Translations under genes and position numbers: made by a program | Shown here: positions 1 through 7,309 of the stretch, one piece after another | Layout of the letters: the number at the start of each line of letters is the position of its first letter | Numbering within the stretch: position 1 is the stretch's first letter | The notes under the pieces: generated by a model | What the model saw: the letters and a program-made list of their open reading frames with translations, nothing else | Database searches by the model: none | Told to the model about the DNA's origin: nothing | Assembly (NCBI RefSeq): GCF_010614725.1 | Contig: NZ_JAAEHL010000005.1 | Location: 1-64,000, forward strand | Source: Flavobacterium ajazii | GTDB taxonomy: Bacteria; Bacteroidota; Bacteroidia; Flavobacteriales; Flavobacteriaceae | DNA: 64,000 bases | Reading direction: 5' to 3'

Positions 1-879
1 AATTATTACCCTTTTGGGATGAAGCATAAAGGATATAATACTGTTTCTACATCAACTAATCCGGCTTTAAAATATAAGTACAACGGAAAAGAGTTCCTGG
101 ACGAGCTGGGGCTTAATATGTACGACTATGGAGCACGTAATTATGACCCTGCTATTGGTCGCTGGATGAATATTGACCCAAAAGCGGAGGTGAGTAGACG
201 ATGGTCGCCATATAGCTATTGTTATGATAACCCAATGAGGTTTGTTGATCCTGATGGAATGTTAGCGCAAGACATAATAAATCCTAAATTTACAGACGCA
301 CCAGGCACTGCAACAGGCTCAACACAAGCTGCTTACGTTAACGAAGTACAAAAAGCGACCGGAAATACATATAAGGTAGATATCAATTTAGTCACGGGAA
401 ACGTGCAATTTACGCAGGTTGCTACTGGTCCAGTTACTGCTGAACAACAGGCATTTATTGATGTTTATAGTAGCGCAGTGTACAGCCCAGCTGTTGCTGA
501 TGTAGAAATAGTTAATAATGATGCAAATGTTGACGTTGGCTCAATTAAGGATAATCAAATCGATATTGGCGATGTTCAAGAATTTGATAAAACTGGTCCG
601 GGTGCAGCATCGAGTGCAGGAACATTAGCACATGAAACTAAAGAGCAGCAATTAAAAGCCGAAGCTGGGGGAGTAAAAGGGACTTATCCTGCGGGGGCTT
701 TAGGAATGCATAGAAGTGCAATACGAACTGCAGAAGATAAAGTTAATGGTAATCGAAGAGTAGAGAATTACTCAACTGGTGATAACATCTTTTTCGAACC
801 AGACCGTACCAAAACGTCCCAAACTGTAACTCCAACTCCTGCTGGAGGTATTACAGTAACTAAGACCAAAATTCCGTAA
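1..879 (+). CDS. RHS-repeat protein, C-terminal part with variable tip (5' end outside window)
   Basis: The frame is open from base 1, so this is the 3' end of a longer gene; the internal Met at 19 is not a real start. The first ~85 codons are the RHS-associated core, with the hallmarks [15 protein letters not shown], the PYSYCYDNP segment and a closing DPDGM. After DPDGM comes an unrelated tip of about 205 residues. The tip holds HETKEQ (codons 211-216 from base 1) and later MHRSAIRTAED (His at codon 237), spacing that could fit a metal-binding hydrolase. In polymorphic RHS proteins this position normally holds the toxin. A small lipoprotein-like gene follows after 2 bp and may be its immunity partner. 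The toxin role is inferred from architecture only. Confidence 0.85.
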   Translation, partial: NYYPFGMKHKGYNTVSTSTNPALKYKYNGKEFLDELGLNMYDYGARNYDPAIGRWMNIDPKAEVSRRWSPYSYCYDNPMRFVDPDGMLAQDIINPKFTDAPGTATGSTQAAYVNEVQKATGNTYKVDINLVTGNVQFTQVATGPVTAEQQAFIDVYSSAVYSPAVADVEIVNNDANVDVGSIKDNQIDIGDVQEFDKTGPGAASSAGTLAHETKEQQLKAEAGGVKGTYPAGALGMHRSAIRTAEDKVNGNRRVENYSTGDNIFFEPDRTKTSQTVTPTPAGGITVTKTKIP

Positions 880-881
880 TT

Positions 882-1238
882 ATGAAAAAAATATTAATTT
901 TATTCTTCCCGATTTTAATTTGTTGTAAATCGGCAAATATCAATAAAAGCGATTGCTATGAAAACATCAAATTTAAAGAGATGTTTTTTTACCATGTTAA
1001 CTACATTGAAAATAATATCGCAGTTTCGCAGGATTCTAAATTCAGGGAATCTGTAATTTTTATTTCCAATTACGCTCCGGTTTCATTAGAGAAAATTATG
1101 AATTATTCAACAACCTATCCAATCGGTGTTTTTGAACAGGACCGTATAAAATGGAAGGAATGGTATGAGGAGAATAAGTGCAAAAATATTCAGTTTAAAG
1201 ATTCGCTTGTTACACCAGAAGTCTATCAAGAATGGTGA
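882..1238 (+). CDS. Small lipoprotein-like protein, candidate immunity protein
   Basis: The product is 118 aa and matches no family I recognise. The N-terminus MKKILILFFPILICC looks like a lipoprotein signal with Cys14 or Cys15 as the lipidated residue, so it would sit in the periplasm or on the outer membrane. The rest is polar, with several aromatic residues and a YEENKC segment. The gene begins 2 bp after the RHS tip gene and is surely co-transcribed with it. That tight coupling is the usual layout of a toxin and its immunity gene, but no sequence motif proves it. A strong hairpin terminator follows at 1376-1407. Confidence 0.6.
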   Translation: MKKILILFFPILICCKSANINKSDCYENIKFKEMFFYHVNYIENNIAVSQDSKFRESVIFISNYAPVSLEKIMNYSTTYPIGVFEQDRIKWKEWYEENKCKNIQFKDSLVTPEVYQEW

Positions 1239-1299
1239 AAAAATCTGATTTAAAGCTGTACAAATAATATTCGGATAATGTTCTCATATAGGTGTCTTT

Positions 1300-1322
1300 G
1301 GTAGTGTTTCAAAGTTAGTGAT
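1300..1322 (+). repeat. IS1-family-like left terminal repeat, copy 1
   Basis: This 23-bp stretch begins GGTAGTGTTTC and ends GTTAGTGAT, closely resembling the terminal inverted repeat of IS1-type elements. It matches a second stretch at 1452-1474 at 18 of 23 positions in the same orientation. It may mark the outer left end of an IS1-type element, or an older nested insertion. Confidence 0.5.
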
Positions 1323-1375
1323 ATGTAAATTTAGATTTCTAACATAGTGGAATAGAATAGTTATTACTGAAAAAC

Positions 1376-1407
1376 AAAAAAGATGAGCAGTAGTGCTCAT
1401 CTTTTTT
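1376..1407. terminator. Bidirectional hairpin terminator
   Basis: A perfect 14-bp stem (AAAAAAGATGAGCA and its complement) encloses the 4-nt loop GTAG. It has an A-run on one side and a T-run on the other, so it can end transcription either way. It lies after the first RHS/immunity pair and between the two IS1-like end repeats. Confidence 0.8.
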
Positions 1408-1451
1408 GTTTTAATATTGCTTTAAATGAACTAAAATGAATAAACAACCAA

Positions 1452-1474
1452 CATAATGTTCCAGAGTTAGTGAT
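1452..1474 (+). repeat. IS1-family-like left terminal repeat, copy 2
   Basis: The stretch with ATAATGTTCC and GAGTTAGTGAT repeats the 1300-1322 end in direct orientation, 152 bp further on. It sits only 4 bp before the insA-like start codon at 1478, closer than the roughly 55 bp seen in classical IS1. Confidence 0.5.
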
Positions 1475-1477
1475 TAT

Positions 1478-1834
1478 ATGAATTGTCCAAAATGTAAAGA
1501 GAAAAAGGTTATTAAAAATGGGAGAACGAAAAACTATAAACAGCAGTCCTATTGTAAAATGTGCTGTCACCGCTTTATAGAAAAATATACAAATCAAGCT
1601 TACAAATCAGATATCAATCAAAATATAATTCAATTAACTAAAGAGGGATTAGGAATAAGAAGCACGGCAAGAATACTAAAAATATCAGCCACAACATTAT
1701 TGAAAAGAATTGTTTCAATTGCCAGAAATATTACAAAGCGATTATCATCAGATTCAAAAACTATGAAGTATATGAACTTTACACTTGCATTACACACAAG
1801 AAAAATTAGTTTACGCTCTGGAAAAGAATTATAA
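1478..1834 (+). pseudogene. IS1-family transposase, truncated (InsA-like)
   Basis: The reading frame begins MNCPKCKEKK with Cys3 and Cys6, then Cys26 and Cys29: the zinc ribbon of InsA. A helix-turn-helix follows (LTKEGLGIRSTARILKIS, about residues 50-67). After SKTMKYMNF the similarity moves to another frame, where [14 protein letters not shown] (about 1800-1840) resembles the start of the InsB region. Some 15-20 residues normally between these parts seem to be missing. The DDE catalytic domain is absent. The shift from this frame is +1 rather than the -1 programmed frameshift of IS1, so deletion is likelier than recoding. Nonfunctional. Confidence 0.75.
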
Positions 1835-3053
1835 AAATATAATTAAGCGTGAGTTTCAGGGCCGCCAGCAAGTAACGCTCATCAATAGCACTACTGAATA
1901 CGCAGGCGGATACATTTATGAAGATGGTATTTTAAAATTTTTCTCCCAACCCGAAGGATATGCAGCTTACAATAACGGAGTTTTTGATTATATTTACCAG
2001 TACAAAGATCATTTAGGGAATGTTCGTTTAAGCTATGGCGATGCTGATAACAATGGTAGTGTGAACATTGCCGAAATTGTTGAAGAAAACAATTATTATC
2101 CATTTGGGATGAAGCATAAAGGGTATAATTCTGTTTCTACATCAACTAATCCGGCTTTAAAATATAAGTACAACGGAAAAGAGTTCCTGGACGAGTTGGG
2201 GCTTAACATGTATGATTATGGTACAAGAAATTACGACCCAGCAATTGGACGTTGGATGAACATAGACCCGCTAACAGAAAAGATGAGAAGGTATAGTCCT
2301 TATAATTACGCTTTTGACAATCCTGTTTTCTTTATTGATCCCGATGGGATGTCACCGAGTAGTGATCCAATATTTGGTAAAAATTTTTGGGGTACTGTAA
2401 AACAAATCGGGGATGATGGTAATAATAGTGGAAAAATACATTACGTTTATAATAAAGATCAGGTAAAAGAGATTAAAAAACAAACCGCTGAAGGTAACAC
2501 AGCAATAAATTTGAATGGTATAGATAAAGTTACTTTAAATGGAGGTACAAATACTGTTGATGGTGTTGTAGCATCTGTTGAAGCTGAACGTACAAATACA
2601 TCGCCTACTGCTAATGATGCAGGCTTACATGAAGAAGGAGGAAATACACAGTTAAATCAAAGTGGTAATATAGATACGGTAACTTGGACTCCAGGTCCAA
2701 AAAAAGATGTTACAGGAAATGGTTCAATAAGTATATTTAATGGGATAGCTACTCCTTCTGCAGCTGAATTATTAGATTATTGGCATGTACATACTTCAAA
2801 AACACAAACGGTAACCCAGGCTGATGGTACTGAAAATACATTTAGGGGCTCTATGACACCTTCTGGAAATGCTACAGGAACCGATTTGAGAAGTGATTTT
2901 GGTGTACACAGAAGGTTGATTAATGAAGGCTATACAGCTACAGCAATTCAAGTAGGAACATCAAATGGAACATCAGTTAATTTTTATAATGGAGGTGGTG
3001 TTATAACAACATTAAGTTTTAAAAATTTTAAAAGATTAGGAAATGGAAATTAG
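1785..3053 (+). CDS. Orphan RHS tip fragment with JAB-like variable domain, fused to IS1 debris
   Basis: The Met at 1785 and the first ~16 codons come from the IS1 remnant, so this is not a native start. From about codon 18 the sequence is RHS core: [46 protein letters not shown], closing with FIDPDGM. The remaining ~230 residues are a variable tip unlike that of the first RHS piece. Its WHVHT (from about 2781) and, further on, [11 protein letters not shown] resemble the HxH...S...D pattern of JAB/JAMM-like domains known among RHS toxins. The native RHS shell and secretion parts are absent, so it may be a silent donor cassette. The last 11 bp overlap the next gene. Confidence 0.75.
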   Translation: MHYTQEKLVYALEKNYKNIIKREFQGRQQVTLINSTTEYAGGYIYEDGILKFFSQPEGYAAYNNGVFDYIYQYKDHLGNVRLSYGDADNNGSVNIAEIVEENNYYPFGMKHKGYNSVSTSTNPALKYKYNGKEFLDELGLNMYDYGTRNYDPAIGRWMNIDPLTEKMRRYSPYNYAFDNPVFFIDPDGMSPSSDPIFGKNFWGTVKQIGDDGNNSGKIHYVYNKDQVKEIKKQTAEGNTAINLNGIDKVTLNGGTNTVDGVVASVEAERTNTSPTANDAGLHEEGGNTQLNQSGNIDTVTWTPGPKKDVTGNGSISIFNGIATPSAAELLDYWHVHTSKTQTVTQADGTENTFRGSMTPSGNATGTDLRSDFGVHRRLINEGYTATAIQVGTSNGTSVNFYNGGGVITTLSFKNFKRLGNGN

Positions 3054-3453
3054 GTTAGTATTTTTTTTCTTGTTAATTACAATAATGTCTTTTTCTCAAG
3101 AAAAATTAGAAATAGAGTCAACTTTTATGATAAAAGGAAAAAAAATGTCTAATGTGAATTACTATATTATTGAGAATGATAAGGCTTTTATTCTTGATAA
3201 GATTGGCGATAAAATAATTATCGATTCTGAAAAATTGAAGATAGATAAATTGAAGCTTCTTATGAAGTACCAAAATAATATTATTGAATTTTTTATAAAT
3301 CCAAAAGAAATATTTTATTTAAAAATTGTAAAAATGCCCTTTAGCTTTAAAAGTCTTTTTAAATGTCGATATGTTATAAGTCAAGGTTTTGATTATAAGG
3401 AAATTGTAACGTCTTCAAAAAAAATATATGATTTTAAACCCGAAAGCAAATGA
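3043..3453 (+). CDS. Small exported protein, candidate immunity partner of the preceding RHS tip
   Basis: This 136-aa product begins with a hydrophobic signal ([19 protein letters not shown]) that probably ends near residue 19. The mature part is basic and rich in Lys, Ile and Phe, with no family I recognise. Its start codon lies inside the RHS tip gene, giving an 11-bp overlap and translational coupling. Such coupling is typical of toxin/immunity pairs. The exported form suggests it would act outside the cytoplasm. The role is inferred only from position. Confidence 0.6.
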   Translation: MEIRLVFFFLLITIMSFSQEKLEIESTFMIKGKKMSNVNYYIIENDKAFILDKIGDKIIIDSEKLKIDKLKLLMKYQNNIIEFFINPKEIFYLKIVKMPFSFKSLFKCRYVISQGFDYKEIVTSSKKIYDFKPESK

Positions 3454-3539
3454 TAGTAAAGGGGGATATACCAATGCCGTGGGTAATGTATCAGATGAGT
3501 TGGTGGTTAATTATTGCATCAAACATTTACAGATAATCA

Positions 3540-4130
3540 ATGATTTATATTAATTTTTATACACAATATGTCTATGATGCCAGCGGCCAAAAAGTTTCTA
3601 AAAATGTAATTAAGTGTGAGTTTCAGGACCGCCAACAAGTAACGCTTGTTAATAACACTGCCCAGTACATTTATGAAGATGGTGTTTTAAAATTTATCTC
3701 CCAACCCGAAGGATATTCAGTTTACAATAACGGAGTTTTTGATTATATTTACCAGTACAAAGATCATTTAGGGAATGTTCGTTTAAGCTATGGCGATGCT
3801 GATAAAAATGGTAGTGTGAACATTGCCGAAATTGTTGAAGAAAACAACTATTACCCTTATGGCTTAAAACATAAAGGATATAATTCTGTTTCTACATCAA
3901 CTAATCCGGCTTTAAAATATAAGTACAGCGGCAAGGAGCTCCAAGACGAGCTGTGGCTTAACTTGTACTATTACGGAACACGTAATTATGACCCAGCACT
4001 TGGACGTTGGATAAATATTGCCCCACTGATAGATAAAATGCGAAGATTTAGTCCTTATAATTATGCATTGGCATTTTTAAATTTATTAAACACTCATCAA
4101 AAATCCAATAAGATTTTCTTTTTTATTTAA
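3540..4130 (+). pseudogene. RHS core fragment truncated at its 3' end
   Basis: The frame encodes YVYDASGQKVSKNV, then the same core as the previous piece ([48 protein letters not shown]). Homology stops at FSPYNYA near 4067, before the DPDGM that normally closes the core. The last ~20 residues are read-through into the end of the minus-strand regulator gene. Several hallmark positions have drifted (IDP to IAP, MYDYG to LYYYG), as expected of a decaying copy. No variable tip is left. Met 3540 is only the first Met of the open frame. Confidence 0.8.
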
Positions 4131-6965
4131 ACCTAATTTTTTTCTCAAGCGATATCTCGCTAATTCTACACCTCCATTAGATATATTCATAATTTCGGCA
4201 ATTTCTTTGGTCGACATATTCATTAATAAATAAGTAGACAAATCCAATTCTCTTGGCGAAATGGTCGGATATTTTTCCTTTAATCTTTTCAGAAAATCAA
4301 AATGTACATTTTTAATGTGTTTTTCTAAATCTTTCCAGCTTTTATCGGTATTAACTTCTTTGACAATGCTTTTATGAAGTTTATTAAATTCTGTTTTGGT
4401 CGAATCGTCTAATATATTGGTATCAATTTCCTTCAGTTTACCTATTATCGTATTCAAAGTTTTGTTCTTTTTTACTACCTGCAATGAATTGTTTACAAGC
4501 TCCTTGTCCTTCGCTAAAATCTTGATCTGAAGTTTATCACTTTTCAGTTTTTCAATTTCCTTTTCGAGTTCGTGTTGTTCATGTCTGATTTTGGCTTCTT
4601 TTTCCAGATACAAACGCCTTTGCTCAATAGTTTCATAATATTTGTTTTTTCTGATCTTTAATTTAATTCTGTTCGAAATCACATAAATACCTATAATAAT
4701 CAACAATATATAAATCAGATAGGCCAGATAATGTCTGTACCATGGTGGCGAAATAATAAACTTAATCTGACTGATATCTGAAACCACACCAAAACTATTT
4801 TTAGACCTCAGCTTCATTATATAATTGCCTTCCCTTAAATTGGTGTATTCTTTTATTGAAAGTGGTGACCAACTGCGCCAGGTATCTTCAAACGGTTCCA
4901 GTTTATAGGAATACGTAACATTTTCCTGATTTTCAAATGTTGGGGACGAGAACGTAAACTTAACATGATTATCTCTATAAGGCAGACAATATTGTTTATC
5001 CCCTATTTCTAAGTTTCCGGTTAGTATAGTATCTCCTGGAAAGGAAAAACTTTCTATAAAAGCAATTGGTTTTGTTATAAATGTATTCGAAATTTTAGAA
5101 TCATAATGCGTTAATCCGTCTGTCAATCCGATAAAAATATTCTTTGAATCTATTGTATTTACAGAGATGTAGTTGTTAACCAAATTTCCGGTTAAATTAG
5201 AAAAGGGCGCCTCTTTTCGAATGTATTTCTCACCACCTGATTTTTCCAAAACTCCTAAAGATTCATTAAAAGAATACCATAAATTTCCTTTTGAATCCTG
5301 AATCACTGTATTGATGACCGGAATTTTATTAAAAAGACGGCTCATTTTTCTGTCTTCAAAAAAGCCGTCCTGATCTGAAGAAAATCTGTAAAAATGGTTT
5401 TTTGACTGAAAATAAACTTTATCATTAATTAATTGTAAGCTTCCAATTCCTTTATTAATGGCTGATATCTGAGTATATTTTTTTACAGACTCAAATCTTT
5501 TCAAATCATCTGAAAGTTCCATTCGATATAAATACGGATTCTTCTTTAACCATAAATAATCAGTATCGAGTTCGACTTCAAAAGTATTGGTCGTTTCATC
5601 AAAACCCTGAACCTGATTTACAAATTCAACTTTATTTGATGAGATTTTAAAGACCGAAAAACCATTATAACTTTCACCAATTGCGTATTCCGGATGCCCG
5701 GGTATCTTTTTAAAACCAAAGTATCCTCTGGTATCCAAGATTTTGGACACCTTATTATGTTCTACCACTAATGCCCCACTATTGCTTGAACACAATAAAG
5801 TATTATTTATGATCTGAATATTCCATGCCTGAGCAATAGTTCCTTCGACTCTGTTAAAAGGTTCATCTGCAAAAGAAGTATCCCATGAGTGATAAAACAA
5901 ACCCTGATTGGTTGCGACATACAATTTATTCTGGTGCAATACGGAGGCATAAACTGTACCTATATTATAACTGTAATCAAAATAGGTAAAAGGCGAATTC
6001 TCATTTATAAATGTGATTCCGTTATCAAGACCCAGCCAGATATTGTTTTTATTATCAACAAAAGAAGTCAGTATAGTATTGTTCTGAAGTCCTTTTTGAC
6101 GGTTTAAATGCTGAATTATTTTTCCGTTCAGATCACAAATTATAATGCCATTCAAAACCGAATTTAAAATGATGAATTTATCTTTTATAATTGACCCGCC
6201 CAGTGATGTATTCTTTTTTATAAAAATATTTGCTTCAGTATTCCATTCTTTTACAGTATTATAATCGTAAACAAAAAGTCCTTTTTCTAAAGTCGCCAAC
6301 AGTATTTTATTATTTGATAAAGGAAAAATCGCCCAGATTTCTTTATCATTCAGAACGGTGGTACCTTTTAATGGATATATTTTTTGGTTTTTATATTCTA
6401 AAAGACCTAATACTTTGTCCTGAAAGAAAAGCCGTTTATTGATTACGAAAGAAAACTGAAATTTCTTCGGTGCATTCAGTACACTCAGTTTGTTATTTTT
6501 ATAAAAAAAAGCTTTTGTAAAAGACTGAAAAATTACCTCTCCTTTAAAAACATGAATCCTCCAGATTAAGTTTATATTCTGACTGTCCTTATTACGGATT
6601 AATTTTGAAAGTGAGAAATATTTTAATTCTCCCTTTTCATCTGGTTTAAAATAACCGAATTCATTATTGCCTCCTACAAAAATTTTCCCTGAATCATCGA
6701 TTTTCAAACTCCTGATGGCTGTGTTATTTGGTAAAGCATATTTTCTCCATGTAGAACCGTCAAACTGAATAAGTCCGCTATTGTTTGCAAAATAGATATT
6801 TCCGTTTCTATCCTGATCAATACTCCAATTTTGTGTTCCTCCTTTATATTCGGTTCTTTTATAATTTTTCAGATTCGGCATGCCGATATCCTTCACTTGC
6901 GCTAAAACATTCAAACCCAGAAAAAAAATTGCCGTTATGCTAAAAAGGTGTTTTATGAATTTCAT
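4086..6965 (-). CDS. Membrane-anchored propeller / Y_Y_Y / LuxR-type HTH regulator of the adjacent PUL
   Basis: The protein has 959 aa. A signal peptide (to about residue 22) is followed by beta-propeller repeats with motifs such as DRNGNIYFANNSGLIQFDG and DNKNNIWLGLDNGITF. A Y_Y_Y-type domain lies at about 640-735 (YSYKLEPFEDTWRSW), a membrane helix at about 743-765, a charged coiled coil to about 850, and a LuxR-type HTH at about 900-957 (ISPRELDLSTYLLMNMSTKE). There is no histidine kinase or receiver domain, unlike hybrid two-component PUL regulators. It resembles one-piece sensors that read a sugar in the periplasm and bind DNA on the cytoplasmic side. Divergent placement beside susC suggests it controls that operon. 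Confidence 0.85.
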   Translation of the reverse strand: MKFIKHLFSITAIFFLGLNVLAQVKDIGMPNLKNYKRTEYKGGTQNWSIDQDRNGNIYFANNSGLIQFDGSTWRKYALPNNTAIRSLKIDDSGKIFVGGNNEFGYFKPDEKGELKYFSLSKLIRNKDSQNINLIWRIHVFKGEVIFQSFTKAFFYKNNKLSVLNAPKKFQFSFVINKRLFFQDKVLGLLEYKNQKIYPLKGTTVLNDKEIWAIFPLSNNKILLATLEKGLFVYDYNTVKEWNTEANIFIKKNTSLGGSIIKDKFIILNSVLNGIIICDLNGKIIQHLNRQKGLQNNTILTSFVDNKNNIWLGLDNGITFINENSPFTYFDYSYNIGTVYASVLHQNKLYVATNQGLFYHSWDTSFADEPFNRVEGTIAQAWNIQIINNTLLCSSNSGALVVEHNKVSKILDTRGYFGFKKIPGHPEYAIGESYNGFSVFKISSNKVEFVNQVQGFDETTNTFEVELDTDYLWLKKNPYLYRMELSDDLKRFESVKKYTQISAINKGIGSLQLINDKVYFQSKNHFYRFSSDQDGFFEDRKMSRLFNKIPVINTVIQDSKGNLWYSFNESLGVLEKSGGEKYIRKEAPFSNLTGNLVNNYISVNTIDSKNIFIGLTDGLTHYDSKISNTFITKPIAFIESFSFPGDTILTGNLEIGDKQYCLPYRDNHVKFTFSSPTFENQENVTYSYKLEPFEDTWRSWSPLSIKEYTNLREGNYIMKLRSKNSFGVVSDISQIKFIISPPWYRHYLAYLIYILLIIIGIYVISNRIKLKIRKNKYYETIEQRRLYLEKEAKIRHEQHELEKEIEKLKSDKLQIKILAKDKELVNNSLQVVKKNKTLNTIIGKLKEIDTNILDDSTKTEFNKLHKSIVKEVNTDKSWKDLEKHIKNVHFDFLKRLKEKYPTISPRELDLSTYLLMNMSTKEIAEIMNISNGGVELARYRLRKKLGLNKKENLIGFLMSV

Positions 6966-7309
6966 AATTTTTATACCTGTTTTTTATTAGTAATACTTGT
7001 TATTTATTTTTTAACAGTAATTATCACACTTATAAAAAAGTTTTAAAAAGCGATAATTAGTATAAAAAACCAAACAAGTGTTTTTTAATAAATGTAGTGT
7101 TTTTTTAATATACTTAACATTATTGTAACAATATAAAAAAATATACAAATAATTGATTTTAAATATTTTAAAATTATTTTGATGTGTTTTTGTAAAGTAT
7201 TAATTTATAGTTTGATGTGTTTTTGTAATAAAAATAAATTACTATTAATAAAAATTTAACCCTACTATTGCATCAAATTACTAATTAATTAACCAAAATT
7301 TTTAGAAAA
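6966..7309. promoter_or_regulatory. Regulator/susC intergenic region with GTGTTTTT direct repeats
   Basis: No gene was seen in these 344 bp. TTTGATGTGTTTTTGTAA occurs twice without mismatch (7178-7195 and 7211-7228), starts 33 bp apart. A related AGTGTTTTTT(T)AAT box occurs at 7078-7090 and 7097-7110, starts 19 bp apart. All share GTGTTTTT in the same orientation. They are good candidates for binding sites of the divergent regulator. A clear TAnnTTTG box was not found. Confidence 0.55.

Larger units (their letters stand above)
1452..1836 (+). mobile_element. Remnant of an IS1-family insertion sequence (left part only)
   Basis: The left end repeat and the start of the transposase are present. 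The catalytic part and the right end are missing. Sequence related to RHS copy 3 begins at about 1833-1840, so the element is broken by, or recombined with, an RHS gene. It could not transpose by itself. The 1300-1322 repeat may belong to the same element, which would move its left edge to 1300. Confidence 0.7.

Noticed and set aside
1..879. Classical HExxH zinc peptidase in the first RHS tip
   Set aside because: The motif is HETKEQ, without the second His at the proper distance; only a loose metal-site idea remains.
1478..1834. Programmed frameshift joining InsA and InsB
   Set aside because: The frame change is +1, not the -1 of IS1, and catalytic sequence is missing, so deletion is likelier.
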